A program made the translations under genes and the position numbers. A DNA stretch of 64,000 bases from Actinomycetota bacterium (GTDB lineage: Bacteria > Actinomycetota > Thermoleophilia > Gaiellales > F1-60-MAGs149). The stretch is from positions 268,716-332,715 of the forward strand of contig JAPLCF010000041.1 of assembly GCA_026392355.1 (NCBI GenBank), read 5' to 3'. Of the stretch, positions 25,336 to 34,318 are shown in pieces (positions within the stretch are counted from its first letter, which is position 1; the number at the start of each line of letters is the position of its first letter). The notes under the pieces are model-generated. The model worked only from the letters and a program-made list of their open reading frames with translations. It did no database searches and was not told the origin of the DNA.

Positions 25336-26686
25336 GCGAGCCAGCATGCATGACGGTCCGCTCGCGGATCTGTTTCGTGCGACCGATGCCGCCAAGCCCA
25401 CGGATGCTCCCAGCGAGCAGTCCGCAGAGAACACGCAGATGATGGAGCCGCCGGCTGCCCCGACGCCGCCGGCTGCGCCGCCCGTCCAGGCTGCGCCCGA
25501 TCCGACGCCTGCCGCCTCGCACATTCAGCCTGTGCCCGATCCTGTCGAGGCACCGGCCGAGCAGCGTCCCGCTGCCGCCTTTGCGCGCGGAGACATCAAG
25601 GGCTCGCCTCTGGCGCGTGACGTCTCGGCGCATGCCTACCTCGCGGTCATCCGCGTTGTCGGTGTTGGTGGCGCTGGCGTAAATGCCGTCGATCGCATGA
25701 TCGAGGCCGGCATCCGCGACGTCGAATTCATCGCGATCAACACCGATGCGCAGCAGCTGCACGCTTCGGGTGCTCCCAAGCGCATCCACATTGGCGACGA
25801 GCTCACCAAGGGTCTCGGCGCCGGTGCGCGTCCGGAGATCGGCCGCGAGGCCGCCGAGGAGTCCGACGACGCCATTCGTGAGGCGCTCCGCGGCTCCGAC
25901 TTGGTCTTCATCGCCTGTGGCGAAGGTGGCGGCACGGGTACGGGTGCTGCGCCGGTTGTGGCCCGCATCGCCCGCGAGCTCGGTGCCCTCACGATCGGCA
26001 TCGTCACGACGCCGTTCCGCTTCGAGGGCGCGCAGCGTCGCGCCCAGGCCGACGCCGGCATGGAGATGCTCCAGGCCAACGTCGACACGCTTATCTCGAT
26101 CCCGAACGATCGCCTGCTGCAGGTCCTTGATCGCAGCGTCACGATGGTCGACGCCTTCCATGTCGCCGACGACGTCCTGCGCCAGGGTGTGCAGGGTGTC
26201 TGCGATCTGATCACGACGCCGGGTCTGATCAACCTCGACTTCGCCGACGTGCGCACGATCATGCGCGACGCAGGTACCGCGCTGATGGGTATCGGCATGG
26301 CGAGTGGCTCGAATCGCGCCAAGGAAGCCGCGACGCGCGCGGTGGAGTCGCCGCTGGTGGGGCATCAGATCAAGGGTGCTACGGGCATCCTGCTGAGCGT
26401 CTCGGGTGGTCCCGACCTGTCGCTGCACGATGCGATGGAGATCGCGGAGATCGTCCGCAACGCGGCCGACGAGTCGTGCAACGTCATCTTCGGTGCCACC
26501 GTCGACGAGAACCTCGGCGATCAGGTGTGGGTCACCGTCATTGCAACCGGTTTCGATCGTCCTGCGGGCTCGCGCCCGATGGAGGCTTCGATGACTGGCG
26601 GCGCGGCGATGATCCCGGAGTTCAGCGTCTCGGCGGCATCCGATGCCGGCGACAGCGACGTCGACGTCCCTGATTTCCTCAAGTAG
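25325..26686 (+). CDS. ftsZ: Cell division GTPase FtsZ with long N-terminal extension
   Basis: A 453-residue FtsZ. The core starts near residue 106 ([20 protein letters not shown]). The tubulin signature GGGTGTG is at 201-207. The T7 synergy loop N303-L-D305-F-A-D308 is intact, so GTP hydrolysis at the filament interface should work. The C-terminus DVDVPDFLK fits the conserved peptide that binds FtsA/SepF-type partners. Residues 1-105 are an unusual Pro/Ala-rich, probably disordered extension. GTG 25325 has GAGGAGG nine bases upstream inside parA; ATG 25346 is the alternative. No dcw-cluster genes are near. Confidence 0.93.
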   Translation: MSNKRASMHDGPLADLFRATDAAKPTDAPSEQSAENTQMMEPPAAPTPPAAPPVQAAPDPTPAASHIQPVPDPVEAPAEQRPAAAFARGDIKGSPLARDVSAHAYLAVIRVVGVGGAGVNAVDRMIEAGIRDVEFIAINTDAQQLHASGAPKRIHIGDELTKGLGAGARPEIGREAAEESDDAIREALRGSDLVFIACGEGGGTGTGAAPVVARIARELGALTIGIVTTPFRFEGAQRRAQADAGMEMLQANVDTLISIPNDRLLQVLDRSVTMVDAFHVADDVLRQGVQGVCDLITTPGLINLDFADVRTIMRDAGTALMGIGMASGSNRAKEAATRAVESPLVGHQIKGATGILLSVSGGPDLSLHDAMEIAEIVRNAADESCNVIFGATVDENLGDQVWVTVIATGFDRPAGSRPMEASMTGGAAMIPEFSVSAASDAGDSDVDVPDFLK

Positions 26687-26692
26687 TCCCGG

Positions 26693-27337
26693 TTAGTCGA
26701 GGCCGAGCTCGGCTGCGAGCTCTTCGGGCGTGCGCACGCGACCGTTCTTGCGTGCGCGCTCCTGGGTCTCGCGGGTGAGCACGAGCCCTCGGCGGATCTC
26801 CTCAAGGAGGCCGGTGACGGTCGCGAGGCGGATCTCCTCGTCGCGCTCCTCGAGCAGGTCCTGTTTGGCCTCGTTGCCGAGGTCGATGCGGGCGATCAAC
26901 TGGTACGAGAGGCCTGGGCCCGGTTCTGGCAGGTCGGGCGTCTGTTCGGGGAGTTCGTCGGCGAGGCCAGTGAAGGCCGCGAGCGCAGCCGCCTGGGCCG
27001 TCTCAGGCGCCTCTGCCGGGTCGTCCTCGGTGGGCGTGACAATTGCGGAGCGGTAGTTCTGCTCGTCGTGCACGCGTTCGAGACGTACGACCTCGCGTCC
27101 CAGCGTGGCGATATTCGCGCGCCCGTCGGGGAACCGCTCCATCACGTCGGTGATCTCGGCGGTACAACCGATCTCGCGCATGCCCTCTTCGTCCTGGTAG
27201 ACCAGCACGAACGGCTCGTCGTTCTCCACGCAACGGTCCAGCAGTTCCTGGTAGCGCGGCTCGAAGATGTGGAGCGGTAGTGGCTCGCCGGGCACGAGTA
27301 CGAGCTCGAGCGGAAACAGGGGCAGATCGCGTGGCAT
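26693..27337 (-). CDS. Lon N-terminal (LON/PUA-like) domain protein
   Basis: A 214-residue protein matching the substrate-binding LON domain without the ATPase or protease parts (LPLFPLELVLVPGEPLPLHI, then FEPRYQELLDRCV). Stand-alone LON-domain proteins of this size are common in actinobacteria and their role is unknown. The C-terminal half is acidic and helical (EERDEEIRLATVTGLLEEIR). It is convergent with ftsZ, six bases between stops, and divergent from meaB. Confidence 0.88.
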   Translation of the reverse strand: MPRDLPLFPLELVLVPGEPLPLHIFEPRYQELLDRCVENDEPFVLVYQDEEGMREIGCTAEITDVMERFPDGRANIATLGREVVRLERVHDEQNYRSAIVTPTEDDPAEAPETAQAAALAAFTGLADELPEQTPDLPEPGPGLSYQLIARIDLGNEAKQDLLEERDEEIRLATVTGLLEEIRRGLVLTRETQERARKNGRVRTPEELAAELGLD

Positions 27338-27375
27338 GGGGGTAGCGTAGAGGCGGTCTGCCGTACGGCGCAGCC

Positions 27376-28353
27376 ATGCAGCATCGCTACCGTATCCCCA
27401 TGGCCGCGCTCACCCGTGATCCGCAGGAGCTTGCCGCGCTGGTGCGCGAGGGCAATCGGCGTGCAATCGCACGGGCGATCTCGCTGGTCGAGGACGAGGA
27501 CTCCGGCGCGATCGAGTTGATGGCGGCGCTCTGGCCGCACGTCGGCGGCGCTGCGGTTATCGGCATTACGGGGCCACCTGGCGTCGGCAAGTCGACGCTC
27601 GTCGGTGCGCTCGTCGGCGAGGTACGCCGGGCCGGCAAGACCGTGGGCGTCGTCGCGGTCGACCCCTCGAGCCCGTTCACGCAGGGCGCCGTGCTCGGCG
27701 ACCGCGTGCGCCTTGTCGAGCACGACACCGATGACGGCGTCTTCTTCCGTTCGATGGGCAGCCGTGGTCGCCTCGGCGGCGTGGCTGAGGCAACGGCGCT
27801 GGCAGCCGCCATCCTCAGTGCGGCGGGCTTCGATGTGGTGCTGATCGAAACGGTGGGCGCTGGCCAGTCCGACATCCGCATCGCCGACATGGCCGATGTC
27901 GTCGTCCTCGCCTTGCAGCCCGGCAGCGGCGACTCCGTGCAGGCGATCAAGGCTGGCGTGATGGAGATTCCCGACGTCGTTGCGATGACTAAGTGCGACC
28001 TACCGGGCATCGACGTGTTCCGCTCCGAATTGCGGCTGGCGCTTGGCATCGATCCGGAGACCGCGCCGCGCCTCGTGGAGCTGTCGGTGCCCAACCAGCT
28101 GGGCGTCGACGAGCTCTGGCGTGCAGTGACCGAGGTGCGGGACGTGCTGGGCGAGGCGGGCGTCGCCACGCGGCGGCGCGAGGGTGCCGCGCGCGAGGCC
28201 GCGGCGATCGTTGCGGCCCGTGCTGGTGCCCGCGTGCGTGCCGCGATGGCCGCCGATACAGACGTGCAAGATGCTCTGCGACGCCTCGAGACGGGCGAGC
28301 TCGACCCGCTGGCGCTCGTGCGCTATCTCGAGCGGCATACTGCGGACGAATGA
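27376..28353 (+). CDS. meaB: MeaB/ArgK family G-protein chaperone
   Basis: A 325-residue P-loop GTPase. Walker A is GPPGVGKST, the base-specificity motif is TKCD, and the MeaB-specific DPSSPFTQGAVLGDRVRL and FFRSMGSRGRLGG segments are present. MeaB loads and protects adenosylcobalamin-dependent methylmalonyl-CoA mutase. The cobalamin adenosyltransferase at 46324-46926 fits this pathway, but the mutase is outside the window. ATG 27376 is used; ATG 27400 is possible. The stop overlaps the ilvA start (ATGA). Confidence 0.92.
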   Translation: MQHRYRIPMAALTRDPQELAALVREGNRRAIARAISLVEDEDSGAIELMAALWPHVGGAAVIGITGPPGVGKSTLVGALVGEVRRAGKTVGVVAVDPSSPFTQGAVLGDRVRLVEHDTDDGVFFRSMGSRGRLGGVAEATALAAAILSAAGFDVVLIETVGAGQSDIRIADMADVVVLALQPGSGDSVQAIKAGVMEIPDVVAMTKCDLPGIDVFRSELRLALGIDPETAPRLVELSVPNQLGVDELWRAVTEVRDVLGEAGVATRRREGAAREAAAIVAARAGARVRAAMAADTDVQDALRRLETGELDPLALVRYLERHTADE

Positions 28354-29567
28354 TCGACCTCAATCGCATTCGCGAGGCCGCCGACCGCATCGGTGATGTC
28401 GCGCTCAATACCCCGCTCTTGCACTCGCGCTTCCTGTCTGATCTGACGGGGGCCGATGTGTGGCTCAAGGCCGAGAACCTGCAGCGCACCGGCTCGTTCA
28501 AGATCCGCGGCGCAACCAATCGCGTGCAGCTGCTCACGCCCGAGGAGCGCGCCCGTGGCGTGATCGCCGCCAGCGCTGGCAACCACGCGCAGGGTGTGGC
28601 GCTCGCCGCACAGGCGCTGGGTGTGCCGGCCACGATCTGCATGGCGGTCGATGCGTCGCTCACGAAGGTCGAATCTACGCGTGGCTACGGTGCGCGCATC
28701 GAGCTTGAGGGCATCGCCTTCGACGAAGCGATGGCCAACGCGCGTTCGATCGCCGCGCGCGAGGGCTCCGTGTTTATCTCGCCGTTCGACGACGAGGACA
28801 TCATCTCCGGGCAGGGCACCGCAGGGCTCGAGATCATGGCCGAGTTGCCCGATCCGGACCTCGTGGTCGTGCCCTGTGGTGGCGGCGGTCTCATCTCGGG
28901 CATCTCGATCGCCGTCCACGCGCTGCGGCCAGAGACGACGATCATCGGGGTCCAGGCCGAGGCCTGCGCGCCGTTCGTCGACTCGCTCGCTGCCGGCACG
29001 ATCGGTGCGGCCACCTCGGCCGGCACGATTGCCGACGGCATCGCCGTCAAGCGCCCGGGAGATATCACCTTTCCGATCGTGCAGGAGCACGTCGAGCGCA
29101 TCGTCACCGTTGACGACGAGGAGATCGCCGCGGCGATGACGCTGCTGAGCGAGCGCCAGAAGCTCGTCGTGGAGGGCGCGGGCGCTGCTGGCGTCGCTGC
29201 GCTGATGACGGGCGAGCTCGGCGACGTGGCCGGCAAGCGCGTCGTGATCGTCCTGTCGGGCGGCAACATCGACCTCCTGCTGCTGCAGGGCATCATGCGG
29301 CACGGCCTAACCACCGCCGGTCGCTACATGCGCTTCACCACGCGCATGCCCGATCGCCCCGGCTCGCTGCGCCAGTTTCTCGACGTGCTCACGTCTGAGC
29401 GCGTCAACATCGTCGACATGTTCCATCACCGCGACGGCACCGATCTCGGCGTCAAGGACACCGCGGTCGACATCACCGTCGAGACGAAGGATCATGCGCA
29501 CGGCGAGCACGTGCTGGTGAAGATCCGCGAGGCTGGCTATCCGGCCGAGCGCATGCAACTGTCGTAG
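28350..29567 (+). CDS. ilvA: Threonine ammonia-lyase with ACT domain
   Basis: A 405-residue PLP enzyme. The PLP lysine is in RTGSFKIRGATN, the substrate loop is SAGNHAQG, and the phosphate-binding glycine loop is PCGGGGLISG. A single ACT-like domain occupies about residues 325-405 (RFTTRMPDRPGSLRQFLDVL). One ACT domain and this length match the shorter threonine dehydratase form (TdcB/IlvA1 class). It deaminates threonine to 2-oxobutyrate, feeding isoleucine or propionyl-CoA; the latter would fit coupling with meaB. The ATG overlaps the meaB stop. Confidence 0.93.
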   Translation: MIDLNRIREAADRIGDVALNTPLLHSRFLSDLTGADVWLKAENLQRTGSFKIRGATNRVQLLTPEERARGVIAASAGNHAQGVALAAQALGVPATICMAVDASLTKVESTRGYGARIELEGIAFDEAMANARSIAAREGSVFISPFDDEDIISGQGTAGLEIMAELPDPDLVVVPCGGGGLISGISIAVHALRPETTIIGVQAEACAPFVDSLAAGTIGAATSAGTIADGIAVKRPGDITFPIVQEHVERIVTVDDEEIAAAMTLLSERQKLVVEGAGAAGVAALMTGELGDVAGKRVVIVLSGGNIDLLLLQGIMRHGLTTAGRYMRFTTRMPDRPGSLRQFLDVLTSERVNIVDMFHHRDGTDLGVKDTAVDITVETKDHAHGEHVLVKIREAGYPAERMQLS

Positions 29568-29600
29568 TCGTCGCGCAAGAAATCGGCACGATGCGTGCCA

Positions 29601-29657
29601 ATCTGGACCCGGGTCCAGATCTGCACGTTTCTTGCCAATCTGGACCCGGGTCCAGAT
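29601..29657. repeat. Two copies of a perfect 20-bp palindrome
   Basis: ATCTGGACCCGGGTCCAGAT occurs at 29601-29620 and again at 29638-29657, each preceded by GCCA. A further TCCAGATT half-copy follows at 29661. GCAAGAAA upstream and TTTCTTGC between the copies add another inverted pair. The array fills the space between convergent ilvA and the MBL-rhodanese gene and could be a bidirectional terminator or a protein-binding array. Confidence 0.65.
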
Positions 29658-29674
29658 TTGTCCAGATTCGTCGA

Positions 29675-30997
29675 CTAGACGGTTGCGGCGAACTGCGGCG
29701 AGCCCATACCGCCGCCAATCACCGGATGCACGTCGCTAAAGCCACGCGTCGCAAGGATCGATGCGCCGATGCCGGAGCGGGCACTGGTTTGGCAGACAAC
29801 GGCCGTCCTGCGTGTGGGGTCTAGCCCCTCGAGTGACGCGGTGTGCAGCACGGGCAGCGGAATCTGGATCGCGCCGTCGAGTGGCGCGGGCAGTTCGTCG
29901 TCGTTACGGACGTCGATGATCTGCACCTCGTTGCGCTCGGCGAGGAATTCGTCGACCGAGAGGGGCGGCAGCTTGACGTCGAGTGCGAGATCGCCTGCGG
30001 CAATCCATCCGCGTTGCGTGAAGTGCCCGATGGCGTGGAGCGCGCGAGCGGCGTGCTCGGCCTGCGCCTCGTCGTCGGCGATCAGTGTGGTCGGGACGTC
30101 CGGGTCGAGCAGAAAGCCGGCGCGCGTGCCAAAGCCCGTCTGGTTGACGGGGACGTGATACGCGCCGGGCACCGTGCCGTGCACGACGTCGGCGGTGGCC
30201 CGCACGTCGAGCAGCGGCCCGTCGGTGGGTAGCGCATCGAGGTGGTGCGGCATTGCCGGGCGCGCGAGCAGCGGACCGCGATTGACATCGACGATACGCG
30301 CCAGATTCGGCGGCTTTGCTGCCAGTCCCGCGTTGGCGGTGGCGACGAAGACGTCTTCGCCCATCGGCTGCAGCATGTCGTTGAAGCGGCGCTCAAACCC
30401 GAGGGTGGTGGAGGGCTTCGCGCTCATGCCCTTGCCGCACAGCGATCCGGCGACGTGGCCGGGAAAGATCTCGACACCGTCGTCGAGCTTAAGAATGCGC
30501 TCTTGAATCGTGTTGTAAAGGACGGCTGCGCCCTCTTGGCCATCAACGGCGAGGTCGGGACGCGCCACGTCGCCGACGAAGAGACTGTCGCCGGTGAGGG
30601 CCAGCCATGGCTCGTCGGAGCGCGTGTGGTCGATGACCTGCAAGGAGGTGTGCTCGGGGCGATGGCCTGGCGTGTGCATCGCGACAAGCTCGATGTTGCC
30701 GACCTTGACGCTATCGCCATCGTTGAAGGGGGTGTACGCGTAGGCGACGTCCGCGAGGTCCGAGACGTAGACGGGAATGCCGAGCTCGAGCGCGAGTGCG
30801 CCATGGCCGGAGATGTGGTCGGCGTGCGTGTGCGTCTCGATGATGCCCACGAGCTTCGCCTTGTGATACTCGAGCGCGCGCATCAGCGGACGGGTATCGA
30901 GGGCGGGATCGACGACGATCGCCTCGTTGACCTTCTGGCACCCCACGAGATACGAGGCACAGCCGAGGTCGGTGTAGATGAGCTGCTCGAAGATCAC
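29675..30997 (-). CDS. MBL-fold protein with two rhodanese domains (persulfide dioxygenase-like)
   Basis: A 440-residue protein. Residues about 1-240 are a glyoxalase-II-like MBL domain with HTHADHISGH, TPGHRPEHTS, LALTGDSLFVGD and FPGHVAGS. This is the ETHE1/persulfide dioxygenase type. Residues about 255-340 form a rhodanese domain with no active cysteine (LIADDEAQ). Residues about 350-438 form a second one with the cysteine in VVCQTSARSG. It probably oxidises glutathione-type or low-molecular-weight persulfides. ATG 30997; convergent with ilvA. Part of the window's sulfur-handling theme. Confidence 0.87.
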   Translation of the reverse strand: MIFEQLIYTDLGCASYLVGCQKVNEAIVVDPALDTRPLMRALEYHKAKLVGIIETHTHADHISGHGALALELGIPVYVSDLADVAYAYTPFNDGDSVKVGNIELVAMHTPGHRPEHTSLQVIDHTRSDEPWLALTGDSLFVGDVARPDLAVDGQEGAAVLYNTIQERILKLDDGVEIFPGHVAGSLCGKGMSAKPSTTLGFERRFNDMLQPMGEDVFVATANAGLAAKPPNLARIVDVNRGPLLARPAMPHHLDALPTDGPLLDVRATADVVHGTVPGAYHVPVNQTGFGTRAGFLLDPDVPTTLIADDEAQAEHAARALHAIGHFTQRGWIAAGDLALDVKLPPLSVDEFLAERNEVQIIDVRNDDELPAPLDGAIQIPLPVLHTASLEGLDPTRRTAVVCQTSARSGIGASILATRGFSDVHPVIGGGMGSPQFAATV

Positions 30998-31030
30998 GTT
31001 GAGCCTTTCCGGTTACCCGGAGTGTACGCC

Positions 31031-31054
31031 GGGGGCGGGTCGTAACCCGCCCCC
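31031..31054 (-). terminator. GC-rich hairpin after icd
   Basis: GGGGGCGGGT and ACCCGCCCCC form a perfect 10-bp stem with a CGTA loop, six bases past the icd stop on the minus strand. No T-tract follows, so it may stabilise mRNA rather than terminate. Confidence 0.5.
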
Positions 31055-31060
31055 GCGGTA

Positions 31061-32500
31061 CTACTTCTCGCCTTGGGCGCGCGAGAACGACGGCTCGCCG
31101 TCGAACATGCGCAGCTTCTCGACGTGCACCCAGTTGAAGCGCCCACCGAAGTTACCGAGCAGGCTGAGGATGTCCTCGCTGGTGATCACGCTGCCGCGCG
31201 TGATGAAGCGCGCGCGCATGACGTCGGTCGGATCCAGCTCGGCGCTGGTCTTCGGCCATACCTGCGTGCCGCGGCACTCGACCATCTTCAGCTCGAGCTT
31301 GGTGCCCTCGGCGATTGCCTGGGCGGCGAGACCCACGACCTCGGGCTCCTCTTCCGTCTGGAAGAAGACGTCGACGCCGATCAGCTCGATCGACTCGGGG
31401 ATGATGAACGCGGCCTCCTTGCGGGGCACGGGCATCTTCACCTGCTTGACCTCGCGTGCCTGCCACTCGTCGACCTTGTTGCCAAGGTTCCCGATGATGG
31501 CCTCGGTGTAGGCAGTCGTGCCGACCGAGCCCTCATCACCCATTACGTCGCGCGTGCGGATGCCCTGGGCGAGCGTGGCCATGACGGCATTCTCGACGGT
31601 CGAGGCGGCCTCGAGCTCGCCGATGTGGCGGAGCATCAGGACGGCGGAGAGGATCATCGCGGTCGGGTTGATCGTGTCCTGGCCGGCGTACTTCGGTGCC
31701 GAGCCGTGCACGGCCTCGAAGATCGCGACGTCGGTGCCGAGGTTGGCGGAGGGCGCGAAGCCAAGACCACCGACCAGTGCGGACGTGAGGTCCGACAGGA
31801 TGTCGCCGTTCATGTTCGTGGTGATGATCATCTCGAACTGCTCCGGCCGCTTGACCAGCTGGTGGGCGCAGTTATCGACGATCACGTGCCAGGAGTCGAT
31901 CTCGGGATGCTCGGGGGCGATGTCCTCGAAGGTGCGCTTGAGCATGCCCTCGGTCATCTTCATGATGTTCGCCTTGGTGGCGCAGGCGACGTTCGTGCGG
32001 TTCTCGGCCTCGGCCAGGGCGTAGGCGAGCTTGACGATCTTCTCACAGCCCTTGCGGGAGATCAGCTTGAGCGTCTGGGCGACGTCGGGCGTCTCCATGT
32101 GCTCGATGCCGGCGTAGAGGTCCTCGACGTTCTCGCGCACGACGACCAGGTCGATGCCGCGGCCCGAGTACGGGGTGGGCACGCCGGGCATCTCGCGGAC
32201 GGGACGGATGTTGGCGTAGGTCTCAAACAGCTTGCGCAGCGTGACGTTGGCGCTCTTCTCGCCGAAGCCGACGGGCGTCGCGAGGGGGCCCTTGAGGACC
32301 ACGCGCGTCTTCTCGATCGACTCGATGGTCTCCTTGGGCACGCCGGTGGCGTCGCCCTTCTTGAAGACCTCGGCGCCGGCCTCGTGCTCGTGCCAATCGA
32401 TCTTGACGCCGGCGGCGTCGATGATCTTGCGTGCGGATTCCGCGACCTCGGGCCCAACACCGTCGCCGGCGATGAGCGTGACCGCTCTGCTGCTACTCAC
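31061..32500 (-). CDS. icd: Isocitrate dehydrogenase, long Thermus/Rickettsia-type
   Basis: A 479-residue beta-decarboxylating dehydrogenase. It starts with VTLIAGDGVGPEVAESARKI. It carries the substrate loop SANVTLRKLFETYANIRPVR and the Mg-binding region DILSDLTSALVGGLGFAPSA. An extra C-terminal domain of about 140 residues (from about 340 on, IELIGVDVFFQT) distinguishes the roughly 480-500-residue IDH class of Thermus and Rickettsia from isopropylmalate dehydrogenase. It makes 2-oxoglutarate in the TCA cycle. Coenzyme is probably NADP. A perfect 14-bp palindrome (TCGAACGCGTTCGA, 32514-32527) lies just upstream and may be an operator. Confidence 0.9.
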   Translation of the reverse strand: MSSSRAVTLIAGDGVGPEVAESARKIIDAAGVKIDWHEHEAGAEVFKKGDATGVPKETIESIEKTRVVLKGPLATPVGFGEKSANVTLRKLFETYANIRPVREMPGVPTPYSGRGIDLVVVRENVEDLYAGIEHMETPDVAQTLKLISRKGCEKIVKLAYALAEAENRTNVACATKANIMKMTEGMLKRTFEDIAPEHPEIDSWHVIVDNCAHQLVKRPEQFEMIITTNMNGDILSDLTSALVGGLGFAPSANLGTDVAIFEAVHGSAPKYAGQDTINPTAMILSAVLMLRHIGELEAASTVENAVMATLAQGIRTRDVMGDEGSVGTTAYTEAIIGNLGNKVDEWQAREVKQVKMPVPRKEAAFIIPESIELIGVDVFFQTEEEPEVVGLAAQAIAEGTKLELKMVECRGTQVWPKTSAELDPTDVMRARFITRGSVITSEDILSLLGNFGGRFNWVHVEKLRMFDGEPSFSRAQGEK

Positions 32501-32513
32501 CCTAGATTCCCCT

Positions 32514-32527
32514 TCGAACGCGTTCGA
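32514..32527. promoter_or_regulatory. Palindromic operator candidate upstream of icd
   Basis: TCGAACGCGTTCGA is fully self-complementary and lies 14-27 bp upstream of the icd start, in the divergent gap with the CDF gene. Its CG-centred symmetry resembles LacI-type operators, but no regulator is nearby. Confidence 0.35.
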
Positions 32528-32597
32528 GGCTGCAGCATACGAGACCTTGCAGAAAAACGTACGAAGACCAGAGGTACCAAGGCGTTAGGATCCGAGC

Positions 32598-33545
32598 GTG
32601 GCGCATCACCACGGGCATTCCCACCACGGCCACGACCATGGCCACGCACATGGCATGAGCATGGGGCGTGCGCTCTGGGTGTCTTTGGTGCTGACGCTGC
32701 TGCTGGGCGTGATCCAGATCGGCGGGGCTGTTGCGTTCGACTCGCTGGCGCTGATCTCCGATGCGGTCCACAACCTGTCCGATGCAGTGGCGGTGCTGCT
32801 GGCGGTTGGTGCGGCGTGGCTGGCCGGGATGCCGCCGCGTGGCGCGCGGACGTTTGGCTATCGCCGTGCCGAGGTGTTGGCCGCCGTGGTCAATGCCGTG
32901 CTGTTGATCGTGCTGTCCGCGGGCCTCGGGTACGAGGCGATTACGCGGCTGCTCAACCCGCAGCCCGTGGCGGGCGAGGGCGTGGCCGTGATCAGCGTGA
33001 TCGCGATCGTGCTCAATCTGATCCCCGTGCTGCTTCTGTTGCGCGCCGGTGCGCGCAAGAACCTCAACGCCAACGCCACGATGCTGCACTTCGCCAGCGA
33101 TGTCCTGTCGTCGTTCGCCGCGTTCGTGGCGGGGCTGGTGATCATCCTGACGGGCTGGAATCAGGCCGATCCGATCGCGAGCCTGATCGTGGTGGCGCTG
33201 ATCGTCGTGGCCTCGCTGCGGGTGCTGCGCGATGCCGTCCGTGTGCTGCTCGAAGAGGCGCCGCCCGGCATCGATCCGGCGACGATCGGCCAGCGTATTG
33301 CCAACGTACCCGGCGTCTGCGATGTCCACGATCTGCACATCTGGCAGATCACCGACGGCTTTCCGGCGCTCTCGGCGCACGTCGTGATCGATCCCGGGGT
33401 GGATGCGCACCACGCCCTGCACGAGGTGCAGAAGGCAATCGCGTCGTGCTGCGACATCGAGCACACCACGATCCAGATTGACGTCGACCACTCGCGCGGC
33501 CTGCACATCCAGTCGCGTCTCACTCAGCCGCAGGAGGCACCATGA
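32598..33545 (+). CDS. Cation diffusion facilitator metal exporter (CzcD/ZitB-like)
   Basis: A 315-residue membrane protein. The N-terminus is extremely His-rich (HHHGHSHHGHDHGHAHG, residues 3-19), typical of zinc-binding tails. Six membrane helices follow. Transport-site residues are visible in LISDAVHNLSD (helix 2) and HFASDVLSS (helix 5). The cytoplasmic domain (HDLHIWQITDGFPALSAHVV) binds metal and dimerises. It exports Zn(II) or similar ions by proton antiport. GTG 32598. It overlaps the sulfurtransferase gene by ATGA. Confidence 0.93.
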   Translation: MAHHHGHSHHGHDHGHAHGMSMGRALWVSLVLTLLLGVIQIGGAVAFDSLALISDAVHNLSDAVAVLLAVGAAWLAGMPPRGARTFGYRRAEVLAAVVNAVLLIVLSAGLGYEAITRLLNPQPVAGEGVAVISVIAIVLNLIPVLLLLRAGARKNLNANATMLHFASDVLSSFAAFVAGLVIILTGWNQADPIASLIVVALIVVASLRVLRDAVRVLLEEAPPGIDPATIGQRIANVPGVCDVHDLHIWQITDGFPALSAHVVIDPGVDAHHALHEVQKAIASCCDIEHTTIQIDVDHSRGLHIQSRLTQPQEAP

Positions 33546-34318
33546 GCAGTCCCCTGATCGACGTCGCGGAGCTCCGCGATCTGCACGCCTGCCAGACCGT
33601 GCAGATCGTTGACTGTCGCTTCCGTCTTGGCCAGCACGGCGCGGGCGTCGAGCTGTACCGCGAGGGGCACATCCCCGGTGCGCTGTACCTCGATCTCGAT
33701 GACGATCTCAGTGGTCCGACGCGCGAGGATCGCCATGGCGGCCGCCATCCGCTGCCGACGCGTGAGGCCTTCGCCGCGTCGCTGGTTGAGGCCGGCCTGC
33801 GCGCCGGTACGCCGATCGCTCTGTACGACGACGGCACGGGCGGTGCTGCGCGCGCGTGGTGGCTGCTGCGCCATCACGGTGTCGAGAGCCGCGTGCTGCG
33901 CGGCGGGCTCGAGGCGTGGACTGAGCCACTGGTCCAGGGCGAACCGCCGCGAGGTGGGGGCGACATCGTGCTCGGCCCCGAGCGCACCGACGATCTCGTG
34001 TTTGCGGAGGACGTGCAGGCCGCGATCGTCGCCGGCCGCGTGGTCCTCGATGCGCGTGCCCCGGAGCGCTACCGCGGCGAAGTCGAGCCGATGGACCCGG
34101 TCGCCGGCCACATCGTGGGTGCTCTCAACGCGCCGTTCAATGCGCCAGAGATTCCGCTCGCCTCTATCCATGCCGCCGACGAGGCACCGATTGCGTACTG
34201 CGGCTCGGGCGTCACGGCCGCCGCGTTGATTCTCCGTCTGGCCGACGAGGGTCGCGACGACGTGCAGCTCTACGCGGGCTCGTGGAGCGACTGGTGCGCG
34301 CGTGGCCTGGCTGGCTGA
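33542..34318 (+). CDS. sseA: Thiosulfate/3-mercaptopyruvate sulfurtransferase
   Basis: A 258-residue two-domain rhodanese. The first, inactive domain holds LVDCRF-like VDCRFRLGQHG and HIPGALYLDLDDDLS. The second domain carries the active cysteine in YCGSGVTAAALI. The CGSGVTA loop is the form found in mercaptopyruvate sulfurtransferases (SseA). It transfers sulfane sulfur to thiols or cyanide. The start overlaps the metal exporter stop, an unusual pairing that may reflect thiol or metal stress; this is inference. Confidence 0.9.
   Translation: MSSPLIDVAELRDLHACQTVQIVDCRFRLGQHGAGVELYREGHIPGALYLDLDDDLSGPTREDRHGGRHPLPTREAFAASLVEAGLRAGTPIALYDDGTGGAARAWWLLRHHGVESRVLRGGLEAWTEPLVQGEPPRGGGDIVLGPERTDDLVFAEDVQAAIVAGRVVLDARAPERYRGEVEPMDPVAGHIVGALNAPFNAPEIPLASIHAADEAPIAYCGSGVTAAALILRLADEGRDDVQLYAGSWSDWCARGLAG

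Noticed and set aside
31073-33481. An 802-codon open frame on the plus strand opposite icd and running into the CDF exporter gene
   Set aside because: It mirrors codon structure of icd on the other strand, is Asp/Gly/His-rich with no domain, and crosses a clear divergent gene start. High GC makes such antisense frames long.
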